NCBI RefSeq assembly: GCF_003264935.1
Contig: NZ_QLOE01000002.1
Location: forward strand, 149,374-213,373
DNA: 64,000 bases
Direction: 5' to 3'
Origin: Methanothermobacter tenebrarum
GTDB lineage: Archaea > Methanobacteriota > Methanobacteria > Methanobacteriales > DSM-23052
A model generated the notes under the pieces. The model searched no databases and had not been told where the DNA came from. It saw only the letters and a list, made by a program, of their open reading frames with translations. The stretch's first letter is position 1; each line of letters opens with the position of its first letter. This document shows positions 1 through 9,822 of the stretch, one piece after another. Made by a program: the position numbers and the translations under genes.

Positions 1-561
1 CACGAATCGCATCATCTAAAAAATTTCTAGAGTCCCATTTCGCGCCATTAGCGCATCCAAGCTCGCATAATCCACAACATATGCACTTTTCAGGGTCTAT
101 AGCCTTGTTTACAAGTTTTGGTTTCAATCCGAGTTCTTCTGCAACTTCAAACATTTTCTTTGTTATTGGCCTCCATTTTTCCCTTGAAAATTCTCTTATA
201 CCAATACTTTCTTCAATTTCTTCAAATTCTGGTGTGAGGTCAAGTCCAATTTCTTTTAGTCCGTGTTCAGCACGCGCTATATTGCCACAGGAAAGTACCG
301 TGGAGCCGCCCATTGTCATGCCCCTTAAGAGTACAAGTTCATTTGATGAACGTGTGGCATTCATTGGAGGAAATATGTGGCTAATATTCTTTCATCACCT
401 AAAAGGCCTGTTTTTCTTAATGGTGTTGCCAATGATAAAAGTCTTCTGAATGGCTTGAATGTCCCTCCCGCCTCTAATATTGTTACTTTGAAGCCTTGGG
501 CTGATAATTCACGTGCAGCTGTCGCTCCTCCTGCCCCGGTTCCCACAACTATTGCTTTCAT
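1..561 (-). pseudogene. FAD-dependent GMC-type oxidoreductase, partial and frameshifted
   Basis: The first 60 or so residues, beginning [19 protein letters not shown], form a dinucleotide-binding GxGxxG fold typical of FAD oxidoreductases. The frame hits TGA at 361-363. The adjacent frame continues without a break to the left edge with NATRSSNELVLLRGMTMGGS, the GMC-type FAD contact region, and then CICCGLCELGC, a ferredoxin-like cysteine cluster. One missing base near 371-380 joins the two halves. I chose ATG at 561 because AAAGGT lies just upstream. The longer start at 588 has no ribosome site. The substrate is unknown, and the 3' end is outside the window. It is either a recent pseudogene or a one-base sequence error. 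Confidence 0.7.
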
Positions 562-704
562 CTTTTTACCTTTATATGAGCTATACATTCAAGTGAGCCG
601 CTAGTAATCCTCTGTTTAAATTGCATGTTCATATTTTCATTGAGCCCATGAACTACGTTTTTATTATTTATCTTTTTTCACCACCTCAAATAATAGGATG
701 AGAA

Positions 705-1388
705 TCAGAAAAAGGTGTGCATAATGCTATATCCTGCGCATATGATCCATATTATTATTAGAAAGCCGCCAAGGCCTTTTTTAAATGTTCTGGTTGAGAA
801 TGGTCTTAAAAATTTAACCCCACTATGCGTATATAAATCAAGGATAACATGACTTACAAATCCTAGTAAAAACGGCCCCATGATATTATAAAGGTTCAAA
901 CCAGGAAACGGTGTGAACAAAACACCTAAAATGCCTAGAAGCGTGAATGGGATTAATATTTTCCTGTTAATGAACATTAACCCTGAAAAGGCCAATATCA
1001 AGGCGAGGGATTCCCTTTCATCAGCCCCAAAATCCCTGAAAAGAAAATAAGAACTTATAACAAGAAGTGTCAGTAAAATTGACAAAATAAAAATGCCAAG
1101 TATTGAATGGCTAAAACCCCTATGCCTCGAAAAATAAAATATCATCGCCAAAATCATCAAAAGAACCCCAATGAGATATGGCAGGCCAAGCAAATAAAAA
1201 ATTATCAAAATTAAAACTCCAATAAGGAATATGAGTGAAACTCTCCTACCTTTAATTGGATGATCCAAGTCTGGAATTGAAGACCCTAAAACGCTAAGTG
1301 CAAGGGCAAATATGTTCTGGAAAAAGAATGGTAAAGCAAACACTAAAGAAAATATCACATGCTTTTTATAAGAGGACATGGCAATCAC
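705..1388 (-). CDS. YdjM/DUF457-like membrane metal-dependent hydrolase family protein
   Basis: The 227-residue protein is mostly hydrophobic, with about six membrane segments. It carries the histidine-rich signatures of the DUF457/YdjM family: DLDHP early in the protein, HRGFSHS in the middle, and HVILDLYTHSG near the C-terminus. These histidines and aspartates are thought to bind metal at the membrane, as in phospholipase C-like folds. The biochemical substrate is unknown. The start is GTG at 1388, overlapping the stop of the upstream gene. ATG at 1379 is an equally plausible start. The TAGTG overlap implies translational coupling with the aspartoacylase-like gene. Confidence 0.7.
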   Translation of the reverse strand: MIAMSSYKKHVIFSLVFALPFFFQNIFALALSVLGSSIPDLDHPIKGRRVSLIFLIGVLILIIFYLLGLPYLIGVLLMILAMIFYFSRHRGFSHSILGIFILSILLTLLVISSYFLFRDFGADERESLALILAFSGLMFINRKILIPFTLLGILGVLFTPFPGLNLYNIMGPFLLGFVSHVILDLYTHSGVKFLRPFSTRTFKKGLGGFLIIIWIICAGYSIMHTFF

Positions 1389-2113
1389 TAGATTATATTA
1401 AAGTATTTGAGGAAGGCTTTCATTTGAAGGAGCGACCTTTCAAGGCTTCCAAGGGTTAATGAACCATTCTTCGACACAACCTCACAAGTAACCGCGCCTA
1501 CACCAGCAAGATTGCATTCATCCTCAAGAGCGCCTTTATAATGTGAAGCCGCATTCTCATAAACTATAACATCTGATGAGCCCATTCTACTTATATACTT
1601 TGCTATTAGATAACTTCTCCTACAAGGTTTCTTGGAACAGAAGACACTCTCCCGCCCAGGGTTACTCCTTGGCGCGGTTGAATGGAAATCTCCAAGAGCA
1701 TCCACATTCAAATCAACAGCAACCTTAAATATAGTATTTGTCACAGAACCCGGAGCATGGGAAGAACGGTTAAGATCAACACCCTTGAACCAGCGAGTAT
1801 TATTCATAGTCGACCATGGCGCGGCAAATGGTATAATATATACTGTCCCAGTAATATCTAAAGGAGCAAGAGACTTAATAAGTTCAAGAGTTGCAAGCTG
1901 CGGTGGAATCTCATTACCATGAACACCTGCAGTTATCATGACACGGGGTCTTCCCTCTCCCAAAGCCACGAAGGGAGTTCCCCTCCTAGAATACTCAAAT
2001 AATCCCTTAAATGAGGGATTAACCCTAAGATACTCCCCCATAATAACATTCTTCTCCAAATGGCCGCCTGAGCCCCTATATATAATTTTAATATCTAGTG
2101 GGTCTAACACCAT
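1388..2113 (-). CDS. Succinylglutamate desuccinylase/aspartoacylase-like zinc carboxypeptidase (M14 family)
   Basis: The roughly 240-residue protein contains AGVHGNE, which supplies the zinc-binding HxxE pair of M14 carboxypeptidases, then NNTRWFKGVDLNRS (substrate-carboxylate-binding Asn-Arg region) and GDFHST for the third zinc ligand. A glutamate in AVTCEVVSK may serve as the catalytic acid. Archaeal members are usually annotated as deacylases without a proven substrate. ATG at 2113 is favoured because GGGTGTGG precedes it. An upstream in-frame ATG at 2125 would add four residues. It is divergent from argG and shares an AT-rich promoter region with it. Confidence 0.7.
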   Translation of the reverse strand: MVLDPLDIKIIYRGSGGHLEKNVIMGEYLRVNPSFKGLFEYSRRGTPFVALGEGRPRVMITAGVHGNEIPPQLATLELIKSLAPLDITGTVYIIPFAAPWSTMNNTRWFKGVDLNRSSHAPGSVTNTIFKVAVDLNVDALGDFHSTAPRSNPGRESVFCSKKPCRRSYLIAKYISRMGSSDVIVYENAASHYKGALEDECNLAGVGAVTCEVVSKNGSLTLGSLERSLLQMKAFLKYFNII

Positions 2114-2146
2114 CCACACCCACATAAAAATATTGTTAGGCCCATA

Positions 2147-2160
2147 AAATATAATATCAT
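2147..2160. promoter_or_regulatory. AT-rich TATA region between the M14 gene and argG
   Basis: The 92-base divergent gap holds ATAAAATATAATAT, which reads as a TATA-like element on both strands. It sits about 35 bases before the minus-strand start and about 50 bases before argG. One shared or two overlapping archaeal promoters is an inference from spacing. Confidence 0.4.
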
Positions 2161-2205
2161 ACTAACGACAGACTCACCTCTACAAAAAAAATCTAGGGTG
2201 ATCTA

Positions 2206-3384
2206 ATGGATAAAGTTGTCCTTGCATTTAGTGGAGGCCTTGACACATCAGTATGTATCAAGTTACTCGAAGAAAAGTATAACATGGAGGTTATCACGGC
2301 ATGCGTAGATGTGGGACAACCACGTGAAGAAATCAAAAGACCAGCCCAAGTCTCCAAGGAACTAGGCAATTATAAACATTATACGATAGATGCAAGGGAA
2401 GAATTTGCAGAAGATTACATTTTCAGGGCCATAAAAGCCAACGCATCATATGAAGGCTACCCGTTAAGCACAGCCCTTGCAAGGCCGCTTATAGCCACTA
2501 AGATAGTTGAAGTTGCCGAGGAGGAAGGAGCATCCGCGATAGCCCATGGTTGCACTGGCAAAGGGAATGACCAGTTCAGATTCGAGGCCATTATAAGGTC
2601 CATGTGTGACTGTGATGTTATAGCACCCATAAGAGATCTTAACCTTACAAGATCCGAGGAAATAGAGTATGCAAAGTCTTGTGGAATACCATTACCACCA
2701 AAGAAACAATATAGTATAGATGAAAATTTATGGGGAAGGGCCATTGAAGGGGACATACTAGAAGATCCTATAATGGAACCCCCAGAGGATGCCTTTAGTT
2801 GGACAAAAGCACCAGATGAAACCCCAGATGATCCTGAGATTATCCAGATAGGATTCAGGGATGGAATCCCCCAGGAGATTAATGGAGAAGAAATGGAACC
2901 TGTTGAACTTATAAAGAAGGCTAATTTTATCGCGGGAGAACATGGGATCGGCCGAGTAGACATAATAGAAGATCGTATTATAGGAATGAAAAGCCGTGAA
3001 GTCTATGAGACGCCAGCTGCTCTGCTCCTAATAGAGGCTCACAAGGCCCTTGAACAGTTAACACTAACTAGGAATGAGCTTAAATTTGCGGATATGATAA
3101 GTGGCATTTACTCAGAATTGGTATATAATGGTTTGTGGCATGAACCCCTTAGGGAGGATCTTGACAAGGCCATTGACCATATGCAACGTCGTGTTACAGG
3201 TAGAGTTAATGTGAAATTACATAAGGGTAATATGAGAATCATTGGAAGGGAATCACCTTACAGCTTGTATAGTGAAAAGATTGTCTCATTTGAGGATAAA
3301 AGCTTTGATCAGCGGGAAATGAAGGGTATGGTTAAAAATTATGGGTTACAGGCTAGGTTATACCAGAAGTTATGGTGGGAATAG
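2206..3384 (+). CDS. argG: Argininosuccinate synthase
   Basis: ArgG condenses citrulline and aspartate with ATP to give argininosuccinate, the penultimate step of arginine synthesis in the cytoplasm. The 392-residue length is normal. Residues 7-15 are AFSGGLDTS, the PP-loop that grips ATP pyrophosphate. [10 protein letters not shown] around residue 115 is the citrulline/aspartate-binding region. AGGGTGATCTA directly before ATG is a strong ribosome-binding site complementary to the archaeal 16S tail. The last 32 bases overlap the convergent NAD(P)HX repair gene. argD further along the window acts in the same pathway. Confidence 0.96.
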   Translation: MDKVVLAFSGGLDTSVCIKLLEEKYNMEVITACVDVGQPREEIKRPAQVSKELGNYKHYTIDAREEFAEDYIFRAIKANASYEGYPLSTALARPLIATKIVEVAEEEGASAIAHGCTGKGNDQFRFEAIIRSMCDCDVIAPIRDLNLTRSEEIEYAKSCGIPLPPKKQYSIDENLWGRAIEGDILEDPIMEPPEDAFSWTKAPDETPDDPEIIQIGFRDGIPQEINGEEMEPVELIKKANFIAGEHGIGRVDIIEDRIIGMKSREVYETPAALLLIEAHKALEQLTLTRNELKFADMISGIYSELVYNGLWHEPLREDLDKAIDHMQRRVTGRVNVKLHKGNMRIIGRESPYSLYSEKIVSFEDKSFDQREMKGMVKNYGLQARLYQKLWWE

Positions 3385-4867
3385 ACATGGCCTTGGGGAT
3401 GAAATTGATCATCTCAGAAGCTGTGAAACCATAACCATATTCTTTTTCAGCCATTTCCCCTGCTCTACCATTTATGAAAGCTGCCAGTGCAGCTGCATCC
3501 ATTGGTGTTAATCCTTGGGCCCATAAGGATGCTGTGATACCTGCAAGACAATCCCCAGTACCGCCTACTGTCATCCCTGGAGTCCCTGTACTGTTTAATC
3601 GCACTTTTTCGCCTTGGAATATCATGTCAACTGGCCCTTTTAACAATACAACTCCCTTTATATTATTTGCTATTGAATGGTAGGCTGTGACTTTCTCTTT
3701 AAAATCTTCGATGATAATTGGAGATTTTAGTGAAAAGAATTCTCTGAATTCTCCCTCATGTGGTGTTATAATAAGATTAGGGTAATCTTTGATGGTGTCC
3801 TTTTTTATTAGTTTTAGTCCGTCAGCATCTATTACAAGGGGTTTTTCCATTTTCATGATTTCCTGGACGAGGAGGTTGAACGCATCCCCTGTATCGGGTT
3901 CTAAGCCTCCTCCGCAGCCTATTAGGATGCAATCAACCCTCTCTATTATTTTAAGCGCTTTTTTTATCATTCTGGGGTTAATGTGGTCTCCTGGGAATCC
4001 TTTGACGATGAGGTCTGGTGAATATGATTTTATAGGGAGCATGGCAGACTCTGAGCATGCGATTGTCACAATATCTGCGCCGGCTTTGAGAGCGGCTAAA
4101 CCTGCAAGTGCAGGAGCCCCAGCATATTTAGCACTCCCCCCTACTATTAGTATTCTGCCGTTTTCTCCTTTATGACTTGAGCCTTTCCTCTTGGGTAATC
4201 TTAGAAGATCTCCCGGTCCTGTGAATACTTCACAAATAATAGGTATCCCAATATCAGATACTATTATCTCCCCTGTGAATGTGGGATCCGCCATTTTTAG
4301 GCCATCTTTTATCCTATGGAATGTCACAGTATAATCTGCCTCAACCGCAACATCTAATACTTCCCCTGTTCCAGGATCTACACCACTTGGAATGTCTACA
4401 GCGATTTTAAGCGCTTCAGATTCGTTCATGATTTTTATGGCTGATCTTATAGGCTCTCTTAACCTCCCCTTTATGCCTGTACCTAGGATAGCGTCAACTA
4501 TCACAGCACTATATGGTGGTTCAAGTTGGGATGAATCCTCAATTATTCTAAGCTCCAAGGGGGCTGGGGAAATCCTCATCTTCTCTAGGACTTCCCAGTT
4601 TTTTTTAGCCTCCTTTGATCTTATCTTTGAAGGGTGGGCTAATAGTATAACCTCCACTTTAAAGCCCATGTTTAGAAGGTGTCGTGCAGCCACAAAACCA
4701 TCACCCCCATTGCCCCCGGTACCTGCAAAGATTGTTACACGTCCACTATCCACTATTTTATTCACTTGTTGAGCAACAGCCTTCCCAGCATTCTCCATTA
4801 ATGAAAGTCGGGGGATTCCAAGATATTCTGCATTTAAATCCGTGACCATCATGTCAATAGGCCTCAT
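3353..4867 (-). CDS. nnr: Bifunctional NAD(P)H-hydrate repair enzyme (epimerase plus dehydratase)
   Basis: The protein repairs NADHX and NADPHX. The N-terminal half is the epimerase, with [17 protein letters not shown] at the start and [11 protein letters not shown] as the nucleotide-binding loop. The C-terminal half is the ribokinase-like ADP/ATP-dependent dehydratase, with [20 protein letters not shown] and GTGDCLAG. About 500 residues is the usual size for the fused enzyme. I start at ATG 4867, where family similarity begins and AGGATG lies upstream. ATG at 4879 and further upstream codons are in frame but less likely. It is divergent from the K+ channel gene. Confidence 0.92.
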   Translation of the reverse strand: MRPIDMMVTDLNAEYLGIPRLSLMENAGKAVAQQVNKIVDSGRVTIFAGTGGNGGDGFVAARHLLNMGFKVEVILLAHPSKIRSKEAKKNWEVLEKMRISPAPLELRIIEDSSQLEPPYSAVIVDAILGTGIKGRLREPIRSAIKIMNESEALKIAVDIPSGVDPGTGEVLDVAVEADYTVTFHRIKDGLKMADPTFTGEIIVSDIGIPIICEVFTGPGDLLRLPKRKGSSHKGENGRILIVGGSAKYAGAPALAGLAALKAGADIVTIACSESAMLPIKSYSPDLIVKGFPGDHINPRMIKKALKIIERVDCILIGCGGGLEPDTGDAFNLLVQEIMKMEKPLVIDADGLKLIKKDTIKDYPNLIITPHEGEFREFFSLKSPIIIEDFKEKVTAYHSIANNIKGVVLLKGPVDMIFQGEKVRLNSTGTPGMTVGGTGDCLAGITASLWAQGLTPMDAAALAAFINGRAGEMAEKEYGYGFTASEMINFIPKAMSIPTITSGIT

Positions 4868-4957
4868 ATTTATCAACATCCTAAAAAGGGTTATATTCAT
4901 TAATAGTGATATAATAGTTTTAAAGAGGATTAAGTTTTTCATTTGAGGTTTTGTCCC

Positions 4958-6907
4958 ATGCCTCCACAAGAACCTAAGATTTCACGATGGGAATCTGCTG
5001 TCGAATACATACAGACCGTACCAACATCCATATTCTATTATGGGATATTAGCACTCATAATATTACTCATATATGGCATCATAGGTTCTCTTTTTATTAT
5101 GGGCCTCAGCTTCTATGATGCCATCTATTTTACCATAGTCACGCTCGCGACTGTAGGCTATGGAGACATCGTACCCCATACCATTGGACAGAAACTTTTC
5201 AGCGTGACCTTGGCACTTGGTGGTGTAGGTCTTATAGCATATGTTTTTAGTGTCGGTGTGGCGGTGGTTGCCATGACATTAGAAGAAACAATCTCTGGTG
5301 CAAAGATCCGTAGGATTATGAGGGCTATGCAAAACCATTTTATATTATGTGGTTTTGGCAGGGTTGGATCAGCCACATTTAAAGAATTGAGAAAGAGGAA
5401 CCATAAAGTTATCATAATCGAAAAGGATAGGACGCTCGTTGAAAAAGAATTATGGGAGGACCCTAACATCCTCGCGATCCCAGGTGATGCCACAGATGAG
5501 GAACTATTAAAAGATGCCGGGATTAAGAGGGCGAGGGGCATCATCATAACAACTGGTGATGATGTGGATAATCTCTTTATTACGCTCACCTCAAGGGAGC
5601 TCAACCCTGATATATGGATAGTTACAAGGGCAAGTAAAAGAGAAAACATAAAGAGATTATACAGGGCAGGGGCTAACCGTGTCATCTCCCCAGAGATAAG
5701 TGGGGGAGAAGACATTTATTTCGCGGCCATGGAACCCACAATGGTGAAGATAACTGTAAAACATGAAGTCAAGGACATAGAAAAGGAAACTGAGATCATA
5801 ATAAAGAATGGTTGCACCATCGAAGACATAGAATATCATCTCCCAGAATTTAAAAGGCCCCTCATACGGAAAGTTGAAGTTTCAAGAAGAAGACAATTAG
5901 AAAAGTTCCTAAAAAGTCTCGAAGAGGATGTTCACCGACGAAGATCCCTTGAAAGGATCTATGAGTCGGTGAGTGGCATACACTCCCACTGGATTTCAGG
6001 ACCCGATAAAAAAACCATGGAAAAAGTGGTCAAGGAATTAGAAGAGGAAGGATTACTACTAGGAGTGAACCTTTCAGAGGATGAAATAAAAGAAGTAGCA
6101 CGTAAACATGGCCGCCTCGTGGAGGTCATAATAAAACCAGAAATGACAATAGTAGAAAACCATGGTGTTGAGGATATAAAAAAGGAAGCAGAGGTCATAA
6201 TAAAGAATGGTTGCACCCTTGAAGACATAGAATATTATCTACCAGGCTTCAGAGAACCATTAAAACGGGAAATACACGTAGATGACATAGAAGACGTGGA
6301 AAGATTCGTTGAAGCTTTGAAAAATAATCCTTCAAAGTATGAAGCCCTTGACAGACTTTACATGCTCTCGGGTGGGGGCGTGCACAGCCACCGTATTTCA
6401 GCGCCTGATACAAAAAGCCTTGAAAAGGTGGAAGATGAGCTCAAAGAGTGCGGATTCCTCCTAGGTGTTAATCTCAGTCAAAAGGAGATAAAAGATCTCA
6501 TCCAAAGATCTGGTAGGGTTGCTCAGATCCTAGTAAAACATGATGTTGGAGTCGTTGATGATAAGAGGATAATAGTGGAAAATGGTGGTAGGATACTTGA
6601 CTCATCCCATTATCTCCCTGGGGTAAAGCAAATTGTAACAAGGAAACTGAACATTAAAAATTTTGAGGATCTTAGAAGTTGTGAAAAGGAACTTGAAAAT
6701 CCGGATGCTAGAAGATCTCTCACAGCACTTTATAAAATATCCCGTAATATACATTCACATACAGTGGCAGCCCCGGATGTGAAGATCATCAAGAAAATAG
6801 AAACTGAATTAAAAAAGAAGGGTCTGCTTTTAGGCGTGAATCTTTCAGAGGATGAAGTATGGGATATTATAGAAAAAGAAATGATTGAGAAGTTCTGTAT
6901 AGACTAG
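4958..6907 (+). CDS. RCK-gated K+ channel protein with three tandem C-terminal repeat domains
   Basis: Two membrane helices flank a pore loop whose selectivity filter TVGYGD is at residues 65-70. A TrkA-N/RCK domain follows, with GFGRVG near residue 132. The first 260 residues therefore look like an MthK-type channel that passes potassium and is gated by a cytosolic ligand ring. The remaining roughly 390 residues are three copies of a 120-130 residue module, each with an IHSH or VHSH core, then APD or GPD, and ending LLGVNLS plus an acidic helix. I do not recognise this module. ATG 4958 has GAGGT nine bases upstream. TTG at 4943 is the less likely start. Confidence 0.85.
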   Translation: MPPQEPKISRWESAVEYIQTVPTSIFYYGILALIILLIYGIIGSLFIMGLSFYDAIYFTIVTLATVGYGDIVPHTIGQKLFSVTLALGGVGLIAYVFSVGVAVVAMTLEETISGAKIRRIMRAMQNHFILCGFGRVGSATFKELRKRNHKVIIIEKDRTLVEKELWEDPNILAIPGDATDEELLKDAGIKRARGIIITTGDDVDNLFITLTSRELNPDIWIVTRASKRENIKRLYRAGANRVISPEISGGEDIYFAAMEPTMVKITVKHEVKDIEKETEIIIKNGCTIEDIEYHLPEFKRPLIRKVEVSRRRQLEKFLKSLEEDVHRRRSLERIYESVSGIHSHWISGPDKKTMEKVVKELEEEGLLLGVNLSEDEIKEVARKHGRLVEVIIKPEMTIVENHGVEDIKKEAEVIIKNGCTLEDIEYYLPGFREPLKREIHVDDIEDVERFVEALKNNPSKYEALDRLYMLSGGGVHSHRISAPDTKSLEKVEDELKECGFLLGVNLSQKEIKDLIQRSGRVAQILVKHDVGVVDDKRIIVENGGRILDSSHYLPGVKQIVTRKLNIKNFEDLRSCEKELENPDARRSLTALYKISRNIHSHTVAAPDVKIIKKIETELKKKGLLLGVNLSEDEVWDIIEKEMIEKFCID

Positions 6908-7797
6908 AATAGTTCATGGAGTTTTATCTGATAGGCTCCAAGTTTTCCACCATAGTTTCCTGCACTGATCTTCTTGACACCTGGCACTTTACACGCTGCT
7001 TCTATACCAGCCCTTGTAGCCTCCTTTACGGCTTCTTCGTCGACACCATCAATGACTATCTCATAGACTCCGTTTACATCCGCTGGTATCTGGCTGCCCT
7101 CGACCTCGTCTTTTAATGTGACGCACATCTTCTCATTCGTGGAAGCGTCAAGGAATTTATACTTGTTAGACCCGACCTTGGATCCTGAAGCAACTACTCC
7201 ACCAGGGAATGGTGTTATCACACCCTCAACAGCACTTATCGCATCAACTGCTGCCTGCGCTGCTAATAGTGCTGATCCTTGACTGTCACCTAATATGAAA
7301 AAGTTTCCACCAGCAACGCCATCTTTTATTCCTAGGTCGCTTTCGATTAGGAAATCGCCAGACATTATAGGAATGGAATGAATCTTCCTACCGGCTATTT
7401 CAAGATCCTTCTCATAACCGTCCCCAAAGAATTTTAATTTGAATCCCACATTCAATTTTTCATCAGGGTCCTCCAGTGCATCGAATACCGCAGTTGTTGG
7501 TGCTGTGAGTATACCCATCCCTATCCTCTCAAGTAGTTCATGGTCTAGACCCTTCTTTGTAGGATTGCATATCATTATAGTGTATCCTGGTCTCCCATCA
7601 GGTGACTCCCCTGGTGGTATATATGAGTCTATACCTGCCTCGGCCGAACATCCTATAACAGATGTTCCATAGCCTGTTGCCTCTGTAGCGGCTATCTTCG
7701 CAAGTTTTTTGGTTGCCGCTGTGACAAGAACCCTTGAAACTTTAATATCGAAGGCTTCTGCAAATGTGTCTTCTATCTCGACTCCATTTATTTCCAT
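6904..7797 (-). CDS. ftr: Formylmethanofuran:tetrahydromethanopterin formyltransferase
   Basis: Ftr moves the formyl group from formylmethanofuran to tetrahydromethanopterin, the second step of CO2 reduction to methane. The 297-residue length and the opening [22 protein letters not shown] are typical of the homotetrameric enzyme. The sequence is acidic, as is usual for salt-stabilised Ftr. GGGTGATGTATT before ATG is a strong ribosome site, and TCTATATAAAAA further upstream is a TATA box. The 3' end overlaps the channel gene by four bases, tail to tail. It appears monocistronic. Confidence 0.97.
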   Translation of the reverse strand: MEINGVEIEDTFAEAFDIKVSRVLVTAATKKLAKIAATEATGYGTSVIGCSAEAGIDSYIPPGESPDGRPGYTIMICNPTKKGLDHELLERIGMGILTAPTTAVFDALEDPDEKLNVGFKLKFFGDGYEKDLEIAGRKIHSIPIMSGDFLIESDLGIKDGVAGGNFFILGDSQGSALLAAQAAVDAISAVEGVITPFPGGVVASGSKVGSNKYKFLDASTNEKMCVTLKDEVEGSQIPADVNGVYEIVIDGVDEEAVKEATRAGIEAACKVPGVKKISAGNYGGKLGAYQIKLHELF

Positions 7798-7852
7798 AAT
7801 ACATCACCCAGTTCTAGGATTTTTTATATAGACACATTAGTATCTTTCCCTT

Positions 7853-8875
7853 TTATAATTTTTCTGATAATTTTTTCACCACTGGCGCCCCGAAGTATGG
7901 TAAGCATGCGACCCCGAGGATAGATGTCATCCAAAATGAGATTAAACGTTCAACCACAGTTACAGCCGCACTTATGGATGGTGAAATGCCAGCCATAGAA
8001 TATAATATTATCATCATACCCTCAATGGCCCCTAGGCCACCTGGAAGCAATGGTATCATCCCAATCAATGTCGCTACAATGAATACTTCTGCTATTACTA
8101 TCATTGTAACATTGGCCCCGAATGCACAGAATATAAAGTAAACCCTTAGAATCTCTAAGAACCAGAGCGAGAATGATAATGGTATACCATAGACAAAAAC
8201 TTGCCTATTCTTTAACATGAGGCGCATGGAGTCTTGGAATTCCATGATAGCATTTTTTATTTTTGAACTCCATTTCTTATAACCCTTTTTATAGAAAAAC
8301 TTTAAAATGTTAATTATCCAGTTTGTGAATTTTTCACCAGCCCCGTCATCAATCGAGACATACAATGCCAACACAAATACTATTATTATGATAACAGCCG
8401 TTATAAGGGATATTATCCAGATTGGGGAGAGATCAAAATATAATATCATCGATACTATTGTGATGATTGCCAATACTATGAATGGGAATGTGTCAAGTCC
8501 CCTATCCGCTATTACTGTGGCTAGTGCGGATTCTATTGATGTACTGGAATACTTTCCTAGAATATAGGCTCTTACAGGTTCCCCACCACCCCTCGCACTG
8601 GGTGTTAAATTGTTTATTGCCATGCCAACAAGTAACATTGGGAGAAGATGCCTCTTCTTGATGTTAATACCAACTGCTCGGGTGGTTATCGACCATCTAA
8701 GGGTGAAAAGGCCAAATGTTACAAACTGTATAATCACTGCTAATATTAAATAAAATGGGTCTGCTCTCTCAAGGTCCTTGGCGATATCTGCAGGTCCTAC
8801 AAAGTATATCATTAGGGCTATGATAGCAACCCCTACCAGGAGTAAGAGCAGACCCTTATGTTTCATTTTTATCAT
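7853..8875 (-). CDS. Lysylphosphatidylglycerol synthase TM-domain/UPF0104 family membrane protein
   Basis: The 340-residue integral membrane protein has about eight helices. It carries the PF03706-type signature with NLTPSARGGGEPVRAY around residue 95, LGAIEG near the C-terminus, and a final IGMIPLLPGG segment. Archaeal members such as AglD-neighbour proteins are thought to move or modify lipid-linked sugars, but no substrate can be read here. The start overlaps the stop of the phosphodiesterase gene as ATGA, so the two are translationally coupled. ATG at 8866 is an alternative start. Confidence 0.78.
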   Translation of the reverse strand: MIKMKHKGLLLLLVGVAIIALMIYFVGPADIAKDLERADPFYLILAVIIQFVTFGLFTLRWSITTRAVGINIKKRHLLPMLLVGMAINNLTPSARGGGEPVRAYILGKYSSTSIESALATVIADRGLDTFPFIVLAIITIVSMILYFDLSPIWIISLITAVIIIIVFVLALYVSIDDGAGEKFTNWIINILKFFYKKGYKKWSSKIKNAIMEFQDSMRLMLKNRQVFVYGIPLSFSLWFLEILRVYFIFCAFGANVTMIVIAEVFIVATLIGMIPLLPGGLGAIEGMMIILYSMAGISPSISAAVTVVERLISFWMTSILGVACLPYFGAPVVKKLSEKL

Positions 8876-9354
8876 AACTCGACTAATTCATGGCTTAGAT
8901 CATCCAAATCCAAGAGTATGAATGTTTTTTTCCCCGAGACATAGCCACATAATTCCCCGGGGTCTATTATCAAAGATCCTTTTTCTTCCACACTACTTTG
9001 GTGGCTGTGACCCCTCACCACCACATCATATTTTCCGCATCTTGCAAGACAATCAACTAATTCTTCTTGGTGGCCGTGGATCATCGCTATACTCACACCA
9101 TCAACTTCCAAAACCTTAAACTCATCTAAATCACATATATTAGAATATGCGGCTCTTAGACCATCTCTTTCCCCGTCATTGTTCCCGAATATGGCCTCAA
9201 ATGGCATTTTAAGCTCATTAAAGTCCTTAGCCGTGAAGGGTGATATTAGGTCTCCTGCATGTAATACCATATCCACCCTTTCACGGTTGAGAAAATCTAC
9301 CGCTTCTTTTATAACCGGGATGTTATCATGTGAATCAGCCATTATAGCAATCAT
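8872..9354 (-). CDS. YfcE/MJ0936-type metallophosphoesterase
   Basis: The 160-residue calcineurin-like phosphoesterase has all the expected metal motifs in order: ADSHDN at residues 6-11, HAGDL, GNNDGE, MIHGHQ and RGHSHQ. The MJ0936/YfcE group hydrolyses phosphodiesters in vitro with Mn2+ or Ni2+. Its cellular substrate is not known. The GTGATGGGAT stretch just before ATG serves as ribosome site. It is the first gene of a two-gene unit with the downstream membrane protein. Confidence 0.88.
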   Translation of the reverse strand: MIAIMADSHDNIPVIKEAVDFLNRERVDMVLHAGDLISPFTAKDFNELKMPFEAIFGNNDGERDGLRAAYSNICDLDEFKVLEVDGVSIAMIHGHQEELVDCLARCGKYDVVVRGHSHQSSVEEKGSLIIDPGELCGYVSGKKTFILLDLDDLSHELVEL

Positions 9355-9410
9355 ATCCCATCACCCATAATTAGATGTTAGTGACCATAACTTTATATAC
9401 TATGAAATAA

Positions 9411-9425
9411 AACCTTTTGTAAGGT
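9411..9425 (+). promoter_or_regulatory. Palindromic AACCTTTTGTAAGGT element before the TRAM gene
   Basis: ACCTT-TTGT-AAGGT is a perfect inverted repeat about 20 bases after a TATA-like ACTTTATATACT (9390-9401), so it lies near the transcription start. Its core AACCTTTTGTAA is identical to both strong repeats in the regulator-grpE intergenic region at 21872-21927. A shared regulator is an inference. Confidence 0.45.
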
Positions 9426-9512
9426 AGGGTTTGAGCAAAATTATGATCCTAATTTTTTTTATGAGGATTCAGATTTTGCAATAAACCCCACTATATCATA
9501 GGATGTGATGAA

Positions 9513-9731
9513 TTGTTCGGAGATTATAGGAAAGAGAGTTACTCTGCACCTGTTAATGTTGGTGAAGAGTACAAGGTTAAAATAGAGGACCTAGGCCGGG
9601 ATGGAGATGGAATCGCCCGCGTCGAAGGTTTCGTGATATTCGTCCCTGGTGCGAAGGTCGGTGACGAAGTTAAAATAAGGATCAGCGCAACCAGGAGAAA
9701 ATTTGCATTCGCAGAATTAGTAGAAGAATAA
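9513..9731 (+). CDS. Small TRAM-domain RNA-binding protein
   Basis: The 72-residue protein is a single TRAM domain, with [20 protein letters not shown] and [15 protein letters not shown] as the core beta strands. In methanogens such stand-alone TRAM proteins act as RNA chaperones that resemble bacterial cold-shock proteins. TTG is used as start. GGATGTGATG just upstream supports it, and no ATG exists nearby. The 158-base upstream gap carries a TATA box and a palindrome shared with the dnaK region. A T-rich stretch follows the gene. It is monocistronic. Confidence 0.88.
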   Translation: MFGDYRKESYSAPVNVGEEYKVKIEDLGRDGDGIARVEGFVIFVPGAKVGDEVKIRISATRRKFAFAELVEE

Positions 9732-9756
9732 AAATTTAATCTTACTCTTTTAAAAT

Positions 9757-9786
9757 ATTTTTTCCATAATTTTATTCTTTTTTTTT
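9757..9786 (+). terminator. T-rich terminator after the TRAM gene
   Basis: Two oligo-T runs, the second nine T long (9778-9786), follow the stop codon within 60 bases. Archaeal polymerase terminates at such runs without needing a hairpin. No stem is visible. Confidence 0.5.
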
Positions 9787-9792
9787 GGAAAA

Positions 9793-9804
9793 AATTTATA
9801 TATA
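9793..9804 (+). promoter_or_regulatory. TATA box of trkH; mRNA probably leaderless
   Basis: AATTTATATATA lies about 20-30 bases before ATG 9823. At normal archaeal TATA-to-start distance, the transcript would begin at or next to the start codon, and no ribosome-binding site is visible. Confidence 0.45.
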
Positions 9805-9822
9805 GTTGGGCGTATCTCTCAT

